Assembly (NCBI GenBank): GCA_000320545.1
Contig: ADNK01002523.1
Span: forward strand, 1-40,000
Direction of reading: 5' to 3'
Length of the DNA: 40,000 nt
DNA from: Bigelowiella natans CCMP2755
Taxonomy: Eukaryota > Cercozoa > Chlorarachniophyceae
The notes beneath the pieces were generated by a model that did no database searches, was not told where the DNA came from, and was given only the letters and a program-made list of their open reading frames with translations. A program made the translations under genes and the position numbers. Of this stretch, positions 12,594 through 23,749 are shown one piece after another; the first letter of the stretch is position 1, and every line of letters begins with the position of its first letter.

Positions 12594-12872
12594 TGGTTTG
12601 CCGCATCTCCCCTCTCACTTATTTATTTAAGGTCGGATGGGGCCATGGTGCTGGCATCAACAGAGACATGTACGACTATCGTACAGGAGAGGTCTATTTA
12701 CTATGTACTACTACTACTACTACTACTGATAGTAGTTGTTGTTATGTTATCTTATTATGATGTTGTCATTTTTCAGGCACTTATCACTGAAAATGCTTTC
12801 CAACAATTCGGGGATCCAAACCTGCCGCCTTATGAGCACCCTTCATACGTGCCGCGGCTTCCAAAACTGTAA
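9006..12872 (+). CDS. CID and RRM protein, SCAF4/SCAF8/Nrd1-like
   Basis: Probable Pol II CTD-binding RNA-processing or termination factor. Exons: 9006–9110, 9176–9379, 9470–9794, 9872–10011, 10117–10324, 10432–10563, 10677–10832, 10998–11537, 11897–12000, 12239–12309, 12432–12465, 12632–12691 and 12777–12872; these sum to 724 residues. Residues 1 to about 135 form a CTD-interacting domain (EDMRLLAVYVIDSICRHSRA and ARVVGLWTAKKIFPEES). A long disordered middle follows with Lys, Ser, acidic, Gly/Arg and polyGln tracts. An RRM starts near residue 605 (LSTTLWVGSFNADG, then AVGSVFVTM). The family's post-RRM helix motif is present as KVGWGHGAGINRDMYDY, and the protein ends SYVPRLPKL. The CID + central low-complexity + RRM order matches SCAF4/8, but the C-terminal extension of animal SCAFs is absent. 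The 34-base exon at 12432 is supported by phase and the RRM fit. Confidence 0.9.
11216..11257 (+). repeat. CAG/CAA tract coding polyglutamine
   Basis: In-frame Gln/His tract inside the large exon of the SCAF-like gene, flanked by Gly/Arg-rich RGG-like sequence typical of RNA-binding low-complexity regions. Confidence 0.85.
11562..11784. repeat. Intronic GAA, TAG and TA repeats
   Basis: Three adjacent simple repeats (GAA about 11566–11600, TAG about 11634–11668, TA 11749–11784) inside the intron 11538–11896. They produce a long open frame fused to the exon, but the RRM reading frame shows they are spliced out. Confidence 0.8.
12541..12591. repeat. (TA)n(TG)n compound microsatellite
   Basis: TA run at 12541–12566 followed by TG to 12591, within the intron just before the exon at 12632. 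A similar TA-then-TG compound occurs at 1579–1660. Confidence 0.9.
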
Positions 12873-13839
12873 TGTAGCTTAAATGCATGGATACATTAGC
12901 ATGTACACACTCTGTTACACAAAGCACCTATTTAAATTTCTAGCTATGTGTGCGTAACAAAGTAACATATTGCTTCGCTGAAACCACTCCAATAATGTGA
13001 AAATCTGTGGCAAATGAAAATTTAAACATGCTGCTGGCGAGAGTCGCATGCAGCGCTGATTTTATTAGCATCCAGCCGAGCGAACTTGCTGCCCGGCCGT
13101 TGCTGTGCATGTCCCACACTAAAGCTCGCTATCTTGCATCACCAAGGCAACACATTTGCGTTTCGCATAAGAAGCTGCTACGCGATTGTTTCCGTCGTTA
13201 GTAGACATGTGCACATTGCTAGATTGGGCCCAGCACGCGGCTAATTCGTAACGCGATTGTTTCCGTCGTTAGTAGACATGTGCACATTGCTAGATTGGGC
13301 CCAGCACGCGGCTAATTCGTAACACGTACCAGTCCGTCTCACACTTCTATCCGAGCTCTCCAAGGCTTACGAGGGCATAGCACCGCAGGAGGACTTGGCG
13401 AGCTATGCTCACTTGCTCTTTCTCACAAATAAAGGCGCGCGCCGCTGAGTCCATGCTATGACCTATTACAGCAGCGCAAATACGTATCATGCATGTGCAG
13501 ACGCATACATTTGCATAGTAGCATTTGCACGATGTACTTCTTGCTGGCAATGATCTTTCTGATATGCTCCTACTTGTTTACAACACGACTTCGTTCTCTC
13601 TCATCCCAACTTTCTTTTCTTCACTTCACGTCCCTCTCCGTTGACTGGTGAAATAATAACCAAGTAAAATACCGCAGGTTCTGCTGCATGATAAAAGAAT
13701 GGATGGGGGAAAAACATAAAGTACACTACTTCTTCCTCGCCGCATCTTACATCTACAAAATACTCATGACCCAAAACACTAATAATGCCTTGATTTAGTA
13801 CAAATTTCGTTCGTTCCAACGTCAAAGTCCTCGGTACAT
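12873..13839. other. Convergent spacer between SCAF-like and DBR1 3' ends
   Basis: Nothing protein-like is seen. The spacer is rich in GCATGC, TGCA and GCTAG words and contains an exact 71-base tandem duplication (13180–13321). It must hold the polyadenylation signals of both genes, which I could not place. Confidence 0.6.
13180..13321. repeat. Perfect 71-bp tandem duplication
   Basis: Two adjacent copies, 13180–13250 and 13251–13321, identical over the whole 71 bases by direct reading. Each carries the word TGGGCCCA (palindromic) and ACATGTGCAC. Identity suggests a recent duplication or an assembly artefact. Confidence 0.92.
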
Positions 13840-15691
13840 TTATATAGCATTACCATTCCCTTCGGGGTCGTTGTCATCGTCGTCGTTGTCCTCCCCATCA
13901 TCGTCGTCATCGTTGCTATCTGTGTGATGTGAGCGTGTTAGCCTGTGCTAGAGAAATCTTCGCATTTAACACCATAGCCCTCATCATTATCATCATTATC
14001 ATCATCATCATCGTCGCTCTAACAACCCCTTATTCCTTCTACTTAACAGTGTGTGATGTGTGAGTAATAGTAATGAATTATTACTCACACATCACACACT
14101 AACAACAGCTTTGATTAACAATGTGTCTATCACCAATATCGATCTCTTCTGGATTTCCAGCTGCACTTTTGGTTGCTGCTGCTGCTGCTGCATCGGTATT
14201 CTTTCCACCTAAGAAGGAGCGAATGATGTTGGTCTTCCATCTTGTCTGTGTTATCATCTCATACCGTGCATGCAGCTTCTCATTGGTCAAACTACTATCA
14301 TTTTGAAACCATACCTATTACTACTACTACTACTACTATCACCATCACTGCTGCTAAGCGTATGACGACACACGCACACATACACACACACGCACACGCA
14401 CACGCACACACGTTGTGCTGATTGCAATATTAAACAGACACACAATATGAGATGATGAACATCGCATTTATGACAACAACACAGCTTCTTCACGAGACTA
14501 ACAATACCTTCAGTGCCCTTCTCCTTTCCGTCATCATCGTCGTCATCGTCATCGTCAATATCTATTTCTTCTGGATTATTCTCTCTTGACACAACGCTTA
14601 ATAACGGTTTCGAGTGCTGCTGCTTTTGCTCCTTCTCCTCCTCCCCGGAGAGGTACTTTCCTATTATATCAGGAATCTTCAAACGCCGCAGGATTTCCAC
14701 CGTCTGAGGGTTGCTTACAAACCTGACATTATGCGTGAGTTAGAAGGCTGTTTGAGAATATCATGATGCCGCACAAGATGATGATGACGATGACAATAAC
14801 AATAACACAAACTTCTTGACCACAAGATGCATCTGCTGCTGGCATGAATGCACACAAAATGCACACAATGCTTTGAGCGTTGTGATTGTTACTGTTGTTG
14901 TGTGTGTTCTTGTCATCATATTGCAAGGAGTAGTAGTAGTAGTAGTAGTTATAGTAGTACATGGTAGGTGGGGTTCCCCTCTTTGGATGTTGCTTCTCAT
15001 CCCACGACACGCTGGTAGGCTGGAAATTCTCAGGGACTTTCAGGTGGTAGTTTTGATCATCGTTATGAGCATCCTCGTTATCTCCCTCCCCCCCCTTGCT
15101 AGGTGTCTTCGGCATAGAATCCTTCAATAGCTTGTCCACCTTTTTGGGCAAGAAAAACAGGGTGAGTGTGGGGGTGAGAAAATGCGTGAGCGTGCACGTG
15201 CTCTTTTTGCTCATTGATTGATACATTGATGCATTCATACGACCGTTTCTTTCTCTTCCTCGGTGGGCCTGAAATCATATCTTGATGATGACGATGGTGA
15301 TGCTGATGCTGGTGACGATGATGACGAGGAAGCTCCTATTTGATGTTGTTGTTGCTGCTGCTGCTGCTGCTGTGGGTCCAAAGTTGGGGGGCGGTGGTGC
15401 TGAAATGGCCTGATGAAGCTAGGATGCACAGGCATCTGGACATTGCCGCGAGCCGTCGATAGAAGGCTATTGGTGCTGTAAGATGGGAATGCTGTGGTTA
15501 CTACTCATTGCTTGAAAATAGGAACTACACACTACCAATGATAGGAAGGACTGCTGTGCTTGTTGCTGCTTACTTGCAACTAGGAATTACGTCGTATAAC
15601 TACTACAACTACTACTACTACTACTACTACTACTACAACCAATACTACTACCAATTGTAGTAGTAGTAGTAGTAGTATAACGTACCACCAC

Positions 15692-15723
<32 letters not shown>

Positions 15724-15962
15724 CTCTCCGTTTTGCAGGAATAATCAACGTACGACAGCGACGATGACAATAATGCTAGTGAAATCTTCTTCCCCCCCCC
15801 GCCATCATCGCTCCGACCTTCGCATGATCGCCAGCCATTCTCGGTCATACTCGAGTGTAGGAAGAACACGAGAAATCGAGGAGGACAAGGGCGATGACGA
15901 CGACTCGACGCTTATGATCTGTGAGGAATGAGGAGGGGTCATCATGTTATAACAGATTATTC

Positions 15963-16002
<40 letters not shown>

Positions 16003-16246
16003 GAGAAGAGGAGGATAGAGAGAGAAAACAAACAAGTATATTATTATTACTGCACAGCACACAGCATGACCTGTAAGAAATCATGGCGAGGTAGACATTT
16101 TCCCAATGCAAGAAATCGAGTTGTGCCACCACTCTTATGCCTTTTCGAAGGTGACCATATCCAGAAAGAGGAATCATAATAATTAAACATCATTTCATCA
16201 TTCTCCTGCCAATCTCCCAATAATACACCACAAAAAGGGGAGGACC

Positions 16247-16300
<54 letters not shown>

Positions 16301-16416
16301 CTCTGATTATTACCGAACGATAGCAGGAAACTTGACGTGGAGATGTGCAGAGAACCAGTACTTTGGCTTGAGGATCTGCACAAGAGAGAAACAAGGAAAA
16401 GGAAGAAGGATATAAC

Positions 16417-16469
<53 letters not shown>

Positions 16470-16799
16470 GGTCTGAAAAAATATAGGCTACAACGTCCGG
16501 CAATGCCTCAAAACTCAGATATTTGGTAATAATGATCACCAGAATACCGAAGACGAGTTCATAATACAGCTTGGAAACGTCGCAACTTTTTCCCAGAGTG
16601 AATAATGAAACGATATATGTATTGGTACAACATTGAGGAGCTTTGTGTGAGCAGGATTTCCAAGAGAATTATCGGCAATTTCCCTCCTAAGTGACGTGCC
16701 ACGAAGCAATTGGAGAACATAATTATGAGAAGATCACAACATCTGCCTGCCGAGAAATAGAGCTGCTCGTCGTTATAGAAAAGGAAGGAAGGGGAGAAG

Positions 16800-16838
<39 letters not shown>

Positions 16839-18042
16839 GAAATTTTGTCCTTCAAGCAGCAATAGCATAGGGTTGACAGAGTAAAGCAGAAAGATCATTA
16901 TTCGTAGCACCACACATAACACATCATGTTCATAACGTAATCTATCGAGATCTTACTCAAAATGACGTTTCCTCCTAATCAAGTGCTGCACGTTCCCATA
17001 ATGGTATATTCCTAGCAGCAGATATAATGATGATACTTAAACCGTATTCTCTCGCTATTATTTCGATACGTATTGAAATCTCCTTAGAAACAAAGATGAT
17101 CCTTAGTGACTAATATGGCTAAGTTTACTCTCATTGCAAGCAGAAGACTTGTGCTACTGTTGCCAAATTCTTATCCTCCTCCGACAAAACATGCATTCAC
17201 AAACTCACTCTGCGGCCAGTCGTGAGAAATAAACACATCGATCGGCTCTGCAACCTTGAGAAGACAAATGCAACGGAATAGAAGAAGAAGAAGAAGAAGA
17301 AGAAGAAGAAGAAGAGAACAGGAGAACGAAGAGAAAGCCAACCGGATTGCGAAGAGACCGAGAAGAAGGAGAGGAGGGGGTCGTTAGTAGATGCAGTAGA
17401 AGAAGGAATGTAGGGAGGGGGGGGGGGTTAGAGAATGAAGGCTAAGGAAATGGATGATCGGAAAGCATAAGAGAGATAATTTTATGACTTGAAAGGAACG
17501 TACAAACACAAGAATGTACGTAACAATCAAGTTGTACCAACAACAACAATTACCTGAAGTAGCCGAAACACGTCCGTCTCTCGCACATGGTATATGCTCC
17601 GCATTGTTCCATCATTGAGCGGCAGCTTTTCGCTAAAGAAGCATGTTTCTTGGTTATAACAACAACTACAACAACAACTCGCTAATTATCTTCACAACAT
17701 TAGGCGGATGATGATGATGATGATAGCAGTGATGACACTCTGTTTTTTGTGCCCGTGTTTGTGTACGCGAAATTATTCAGTAACGTAACAAAACAGGGGA
17801 TGCTGCTTCTTCTTCCTCTTCTTCTTCCTCTTCAGCAACTGTATAAGATATAACTCTCATCATCAGAGACGTACTGGAAGCCTTGATGAAAGTGGTTGCG
17901 CTTGTAGATTCCGCTCAGACCCGCTATTCTTATCCCGCACACGTTGAGCACACTGTCAAGTTGGCGTCCGCAAGCAACGGCAGCGGGGACGACGATAATG
18001 ACGATGACGAGAATAAAAACAATTATAGTTATGATGATTATA

Positions 18043-18077
<35 letters not shown>

Positions 18078-18820
18078 ACTTTGCATGCCCCATGTAGTAA
18101 ATATTCGGAGCCACCCAGCCACCATGAAAGAGCTCCATGTGATAGTTCGACGCCTAACATGTCAGCTTATGGAATCAATCACCGATTATCTAGCACAATA
18201 TGGTTTCATGCTCAACAAATACCTCGTGATTCCCAGCTACATACAACGTGAGTACTGGAGCTTTCTGTTTGATTTGTGATAAGATAATAGTGAATATGTG
18301 ATAGGATGGTGACTAATGCTTGGACCGACCTTTTGACCGGAGAAATACTTGTAGAAAGTATTCATCTCTCTGTACTTCACTGGACACGCCATGCAGGCTA
18401 GGTCATCCGGGTTGCGAACCTTTCGGAGAGCACGAATCGCATTGCACTTCATGGCTTGAATGGATGCACACACATCCGCGCCATAACGGGCAAATCATGA
18501 GTCACACTCGAACGACTATTTCTAACTGATCAGTTGCATATAACATCCAAGCTGGAAATGATATCATGTAATGCATAGCAACCGCTAACCAACCGCTTGG
18601 AAGTCGCCGCAGCAGACTAGCACGTCCACTTTGATACCATCTTTCTTCTCAACGAGAGCAATAGTTTCATAGATCTTATCCAACTCGCCTGCAAATGCAC
18701 AAAATGAAAGACTTATCATTCTCCACACCTTCTTTCCCCATTCTAATCATCAATACCATGCGCACAGCCGACAACGGCGACCCGCACGGGAGAGCCCTTC
18801 CTGCTCGTAGTTCCGTCCAT
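13840..18820 (-). CDS. DBR1: RNA lariat debranching enzyme DBR1
   Basis: Metallophosphoesterase that cleaves the 2'-5' bond of excised intron lariats in the nucleus. Eighteen exons join in frame (minus): 18820–18757, 18688–18594, 18419–18330, 18264–18223, 18153–18080, 17952–17875, 17632–17554, 17254–17209, 17011–16957, 16686–16632, 16375–16314, 16140–16071, 15918–15818, 15475–15241, 15139–14961, 14722–14508, 14208–14134 and 13919–13840; total 564 residues (animal DBR1 is about 540). Catalytic signatures: [17 protein letters not shown] with the family's Cys in place of the usual Asp, [35 protein letters not shown] and [14 protein letters not shown]. The DBR1-specific [31 protein letters not shown] and VPENFQPT follow. 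The C-terminal third carries polyGln, polySer and two acidic tails, each preceded by NPEEIDI. The 5' end lies next to the PRP31 3' spacer. Confidence 0.96.
14048..14100. repeat. Perfect 22-bp inverted repeat with 9-base loop in DBR1 intron
   Basis: Arms 14048–14069 and 14079–14100 are exact reverse complements, separated by GTAATGAAT. It lies in the last DBR1 intron (13920–14133) and would form a strong RNA hairpin on either strand. Confidence 0.92.
15967..15999. repeat. (GA)n microsatellite in DBR1 intron
   Basis: Polypurine run on the plus strand; on the coding (minus) strand it is a CT tract in the intron between the 16140 and 15918 exons. Related tracts occur at 16251–16288 (CT) and 16805–16833 (GA). 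Confidence 0.9.
16251..16288. repeat. (CT)n microsatellite in DBR1 intron
   Basis: About 19 CT units followed by a short TG run, inside the 16141–16313 intron. On the coding strand it reads GA, opposite in sense to the tract at 15967. Confidence 0.9.
16431..16465. repeat. (TA)n microsatellite in DBR1 intron
   Basis: Interrupted TA run inside the 16376–16631 intron. Confidence 0.88.
18043..18076. repeat. (GAT)n microsatellite abutting a DBR1 exon
   Basis: Run of GAT/ATG units ending within four bases of the exon limit at 18080. It forms the first part of the intron on the coding strand, so repeat expansion here would sit against a 5' splice site. Confidence 0.88.
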
Positions 18821-19929
18821 GGGTCGACTCTGACCCAAAATTGCATGTTGTCTCAGGCACAAAAACGAAGGGGATTTTACCTAAAAATATGCCCAGGATC
18901 CAGAAACACGCACATATCGGATGCATGAATGAAAGGGTTCCTCAGTGTCTGATGGTGTTTCATTCTTTCCTTCTGTGGTGAGCTGTCTTTCTTCCTGTTG
19001 TCTTTCTTTGAAGAACTCATTCTTCGACTGAATTCCGATGAATTTGAAGATCATCGAGCTGTGTGCCAGTCTCTGCTTCAGTCTAAGCGTCACCAAGGCG
19101 CTGGAGTCAGGTGCAAAGCATCCCGATCGATCGACGTTCCTCTCCGAACAGTCGTGCAATTAAGTTCTCATGTTGTCCCTGGCTACGTCAACACCAGCAC
19201 GGACTTGCAAATTGGTGAAACCGTGCAGCAGCTTTCAATTGTTGGTGGCGCAAAGCACAGTCTCGACCTGCCTCGAGGTGGATGCGTTGCACGCGCTGGA
19301 CGCTCATTGGTCAAAACTGATGATGACTCGCATCGTCTGCTAGCTGGCTAGCTGGGGGTGTAATCGTCCCAAGTGTTTTTCAACTGCACCCCAATGCACT
19401 CATGTGGATCACACAGCAAACATGTGGCGATTCTCAGCATCAATGATGTTGTATGGGCGCTGAGCTCACACATGCTAACAGCACTAAGAGCAGGCTTGCA
19501 TTGAAGGCGTGATCGAGCTGGATCGTGATCGTGGGGACTACTGAAACTGTCTAGCTGTGCGCACGCATCTCTGTGCTGCTAAGTCAATTTGATTGATGTC
19601 TGGAGTCGACAAACCCACACTGGAGAGGAGGAAATGGGTGGCAAGGCCGCACGCGCACATGGATTTCATGAGCTTTGTAGAAGTACTGACTCACATCGCG
19701 GTGACACTATACAAGTACTGCAATACAAGGTAACATTTCTTCAAAATGTGGAGGAGGGTACACATCAGCTTACATGATGATGCATTGCAAAACACATTGA
19801 GTGAAGAAGAAGTTGCGCATTGTACTTCAGTTCGTAGTGTTCTCTTAATCATCTGACCCCAGCAAATGATGAGTGTCAACAAGCTACAGCGACGATACGC
19901 TGATACGCTCCTTTGAGGAGCGTCGGTAT
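18821..19929. other. Spacer between DBR1 5' end and PRP31 3' end
   Basis: 1.1 kb with no convincing coding exon. An ORF of 117 codons at 18998 and its antisense partner show no family resemblance. The right half has GCTAGCTGGCTAGC and similar words (about 19330). DBR1's promoter should lie near the left end. Confidence 0.55.
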
Positions 19930-21607
19930 TCAGTCCTTCTTATCGTTGCCAACCATAAGGAAGGTGGCGTTCGCCGAAAAGTATTTCTGATTAGCTTGCC
20001 TGAGCCTCTCAGCTCTGTTGTTTTTATTGACTAATTCTATGCCTTGAACTGGAGTCATGGCAAAACTGGATTGCGTTCCCGACACCTTCCTAGTGCTTGC
20101 ACCAGGGATAATACGTCGTAGTTGGGCTTTTGTTTTCCTTGCGAGTCTCTTTTTCAGTTTTTGGTTATCCTCCACGTGTGCCCGTAGAGAACCAGTACCC
20201 GAAACTCCTATCATACCAAATTCCTCACCTGTATATTCGTTGACAGCCTGTTGCTTCCCGAAGACCATACGGTTCTTTTGCTTCATTAGTTCCGTTATCT
20301 TCGATCGTTCACGCTGTTTTCTGTAACGTTTACCACCTCGTCGCCTTCGAGGCTTATCTTCTGGCACTGGCAGTGCTTTCTTAGCTTTTGGAGGTGGAGG
20401 TTCCTGCCATTTCTCTATCTTCTTCACGATGACCTCGCGCAGTCGCACCCCCTCGGAGCTGTCGCTCTGGGCGGTGGTCATATAAGAATCAATTCTGGCT
20501 GCCAAAGCACACTTTGCTGCTAGCAATCGAATAGCTCGCTGTTTCAAATCACTAGGTGTGCTCAACATGATGTCTGTCTGCCCAAGAAGTCCCTGATGCA
20601 TATTTGCGACAGTGCTGGCGAATCCTCCTAGGATATTTCGCTTTACACCCAGGACCTGCATGTTGCAGGAAGGCATCTCGCTGAGTTCTTTTAGCCCTCC
20701 TGCAATGCCCATGATTCTGGCGGCTATTTCAGGGCCAATAATCGCTGTAAGGTTTGGGGCAATCAGGTTCATCCTACTCTCAACGTAAGTGTAGATGCCC
20801 TTCTTGGCATTGAGGAGGTCGATTATCGCTTCACAGCCTTCTAGAACTTGCTTCAGGACCTCAGGGGGCAGAGGTTTACCAGCGGTCGTGGTTGCTGTGA
20901 CTGTGATTGTCAACTGGACATTTTGTGGAACAAACTCCCCGAGATCGATTCCGCTTACATCGTGCTTGTTGCCGATTGCCTTCACGACTTGTGCGTATTC
21001 GTAGGGATGCGGCACTAGGTCACTCAACTCAGGAAACTTCGTGGCGTACAGGTCTCGCACATACTTGTGTATCGAAAACATTTCCTGGTCGATCTTACCG
21101 GTGAGCTCGTTGCTCTTCACGATCACATCATATTCCTCAGCCTTGTCGGCATCAGTTTGCTTGTTCATCTTCTCTATCAGCTCCATGTGGTCGCTCAGTC
21201 TCTTATCCTCCTGATTAAGTAAGGTAGCGATTTTTTCTACCAGAGTTCCGGTGTTACTGGTCTCATTCCTCTGCTCATCGTCCTTAGTTTCATCATCAAG
21301 GGTGTCGATGTCCTTGTAGTCGAGAACGTCAAGAAGTGGCTCCTCGTTATCCGCGGTTTGCTTTATTTAATAAGACATCATGAGAATAATTGTATTTGCA
21401 CAAAAGTCCCTCGAGACGTGGGTTGTAACAGTGTTTTAAAAGCATCATTTACCTGAGCCCCCTCCTGCTCCTGGGCCTGTTGTTCCTCCTCCTCCTCGGA
21501 GTCAGGTTCGTCGAAGTCTGCCAAGAAAGCGTCTGCTAGGGTTGCCTATGAAATAAGAGGGAATATCAGGAATGATTCGAAAAAGGTTGGGGGGTCCGTG
21601 ATACCAT
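19930..21607 (-). CDS. PRPF31: U4/U6 small nuclear ribonucleoprotein PRP31
   Basis: Spliceosome protein that binds the 15.5K (SNU13)–U4 snRNA complex and bridges U4/U6 to U5 in the tri-snRNP. Exons (minus): 21607–21605, 21545–21453 and 21360–19930, giving 508 residues (human 499). The first coding exon is the ATG alone, followed at once by a 59-base intron. The next exon starts ATLADAFLADFDEPD, matching the family's N-terminus, then an acidic stretch. The NOSIC region and the Nop domain follow (IYTYVESRMNLIAPNLTAII and GPEIAARIMGIAGGL, about residues 220–255), then GFASTVANMHQGLLGQ. The basic PRP31 C-terminal domain ends with SSFAMTPVQGIELVN and ANQKYFSANATFL. Compared with its neighbours it is almost intronless. 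It shares a divergent promoter spacer with RPC4. Confidence 0.97.
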
Positions 21608-22098
21608 GTTCCAGGTCTAGTTGATAGAGGAGGCGAGGAGGGCAGGACGGAGTTTGCTATAAGAATTATTATGACGATTGGGTAAATTAGAAAAATCATA
21701 AAATGTCCTATAATACGATTAAGAGACATGAAATAAGTACCTATTTCAAAAAAATAGACGGCTTCTTACACATACTGGGCTGCTATATCTGCGAGGGAAG
21801 ATTGGACTGCGCGAGAGAGTTTCGAAAAAGAATGAGTTCTGACCGAATTTCGTGCCGAGTTTGACGTAATATAGTATGGATACCATTTTATCAGATATTA
21901 CCTCGATGAATATTTATCTATTGTGAAGCTTGGAACTACCTAGGTTTATCGAGGAATGATATAAATTTATATCCCCAATTAGGAAGTTATTTAAGCACAA
22001 AATATCTATATTTATCAACCAAAAATCGGGAGTGAGTCCAACCGGTGAGGGAAGTCTAAGCCAGGTGGTATCAGGGCAGAGAAATCTTGCTCCCAAGG
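21608..22098. promoter_or_regulatory. Divergent promoter spacer, PRP31 / RPC4
   Basis: 491 bases between opposite start codons. AT-rich, with no palindromic GCATGC/CTAGC islands. No core element assigned. Confidence 0.55.
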
Positions 22099-23712
22099 AT
22101 GAATGCTCAGGAGAAGAAGAGGCTCGAGGACCTCAGGAAGGCGCAGCTTGCCAAGAATGGAGGAAATGGTAAGGCAGCTGCTGCCAGTAAGCGCCTTGAC
22201 ACCCTTGGGACACGAAGAGGAGCGCCCTCCGTTCCAACTGCGTCTTCGTCCTCGTCATCCGCACCCTCCCTTCCAGCGAAAAGTCGTCTGGCTCCACGCA
22301 AATCTAGTGCGTCTCGGAGGATCTTCGTTCCGAACCAGGTGAATAGAATCGAGCACATATCTGCGTCTGGGCTTTTTCGGAAGGAAGAAGCACGCATGTG
22401 ATGACTAACTAACTCCTCCTTGCCGTCTTTGCTGATTGTATGTTCGTCCTCGCAGAAAAAAAAAGCAGCCGGGAAAAAGCCAACTACGTCGATAATACCA
22501 ACCAGAAAGACTCGAAAATTCCGTCCCAATCCGTCGTCTAAGACCCCTAAAAGGCGTCAGGCTCAACTCACTTCACGAGTGGCCTTTACTGCATCGAATT
22601 CAAGGGTAGTAGTATGTGTGTACGTATGTGTGTACGTATGATGTATCTATGATAATTCGTGTTTATGTTGGGATGCTTTCATTGCCATCTAAAAACAATG
22701 AAACTATGGTGGTGGCAGAGATCTACTGGTGGATGGAGTAACACTGTCGCTAAGTATGTTAAGAACGAAGCAGGTTCTATCGCCGAGGTCGGTATTTAGA
22801 TCTCATGGAATATAATTCATCTTTCCCTCGTCCCCCCCCCCCTCCTCCTTGTTGTTGTTGCTGATGTCATTATATGGTTCACAAGGTACAACAAGCCATC
22901 ACTCGGAGAGAGATCAAGAAAGATAGGAACCGCGTAAAACTGGAGGCAAAAGATGACTCAAAGCAAATTAATGCAATGGTGTGCTTTGATGTTATTATCC
23001 GCCGAGATGAAGTGTCCAGTGACTGACAAGAATCGTTTTCGCCCTATAATATCGTCGTTATTTAAGGAGGAGGAAGATGTAGAAGAAGAAGAGGATGATG
23101 AGTACGAGGGAGGCCACGAATCGCAGTATCCGCCTATCATTCTACCCTTCGATTTACCAGTAAATCGGCAGCAGCAGCAAATGAAGGTGCAGCTTACTGG
23201 TGGTGGTGGAGGCAGAATTCAGAACATGTTTCTCAGATATCTTTTGTTGTAATACTTCCGGTAAATAGGAAGATACTGTTGCGAATATTTCCAAACTTAA
23301 CCGCAATCGATCCAAAATCATTGAGGATGATGAAGAGGAGGAGGATGATAAAGAGGATGAAAAGGAAAAGCTGAAGGCTCCTAAATCAAAGCTGAACCAA
23401 AGTTCATAGAATTTTTGGAACAGAGCCTACAAGTTTACTGAGATCTGCAATGTTGATGTGGTAGTAGGGGGCTCCTCCTCCTCCTCGACGTGTCTATCAC
23501 TTGCCCAGCATCTTCAACGAACAATAAAAATGTCACAAGAAGAGGGCGATGAATCCCCAAACCCTGAGGTAACAGCAGTAGTAGCAGTGGCAGTAGCAGC
23601 AATAGTATCATAAAAATATGTGACAGCGTATTGGTGATTGGTGTGCATTGGGGTCCCTTTGTATGGTCTTTGGCAAATGCTCATAATCTTTTCCTTTACT
23701 CTCATCTTGACT

Positions 23713-23749
<37 letters not shown>

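Noticed and set aside
13180-13321. CRISPR-like or transposon terminal repeat interpretation of the 71-bp repeat
   Set aside because: Only two directly abutting copies, no spacers, no transposase gene, and a eukaryotic context.
18998-19351. 117-codon plus-strand ORF
   Set aside because: No recognisable domain and it overlaps an equally open antisense frame; it is in a spacer with 3'-flank composition.
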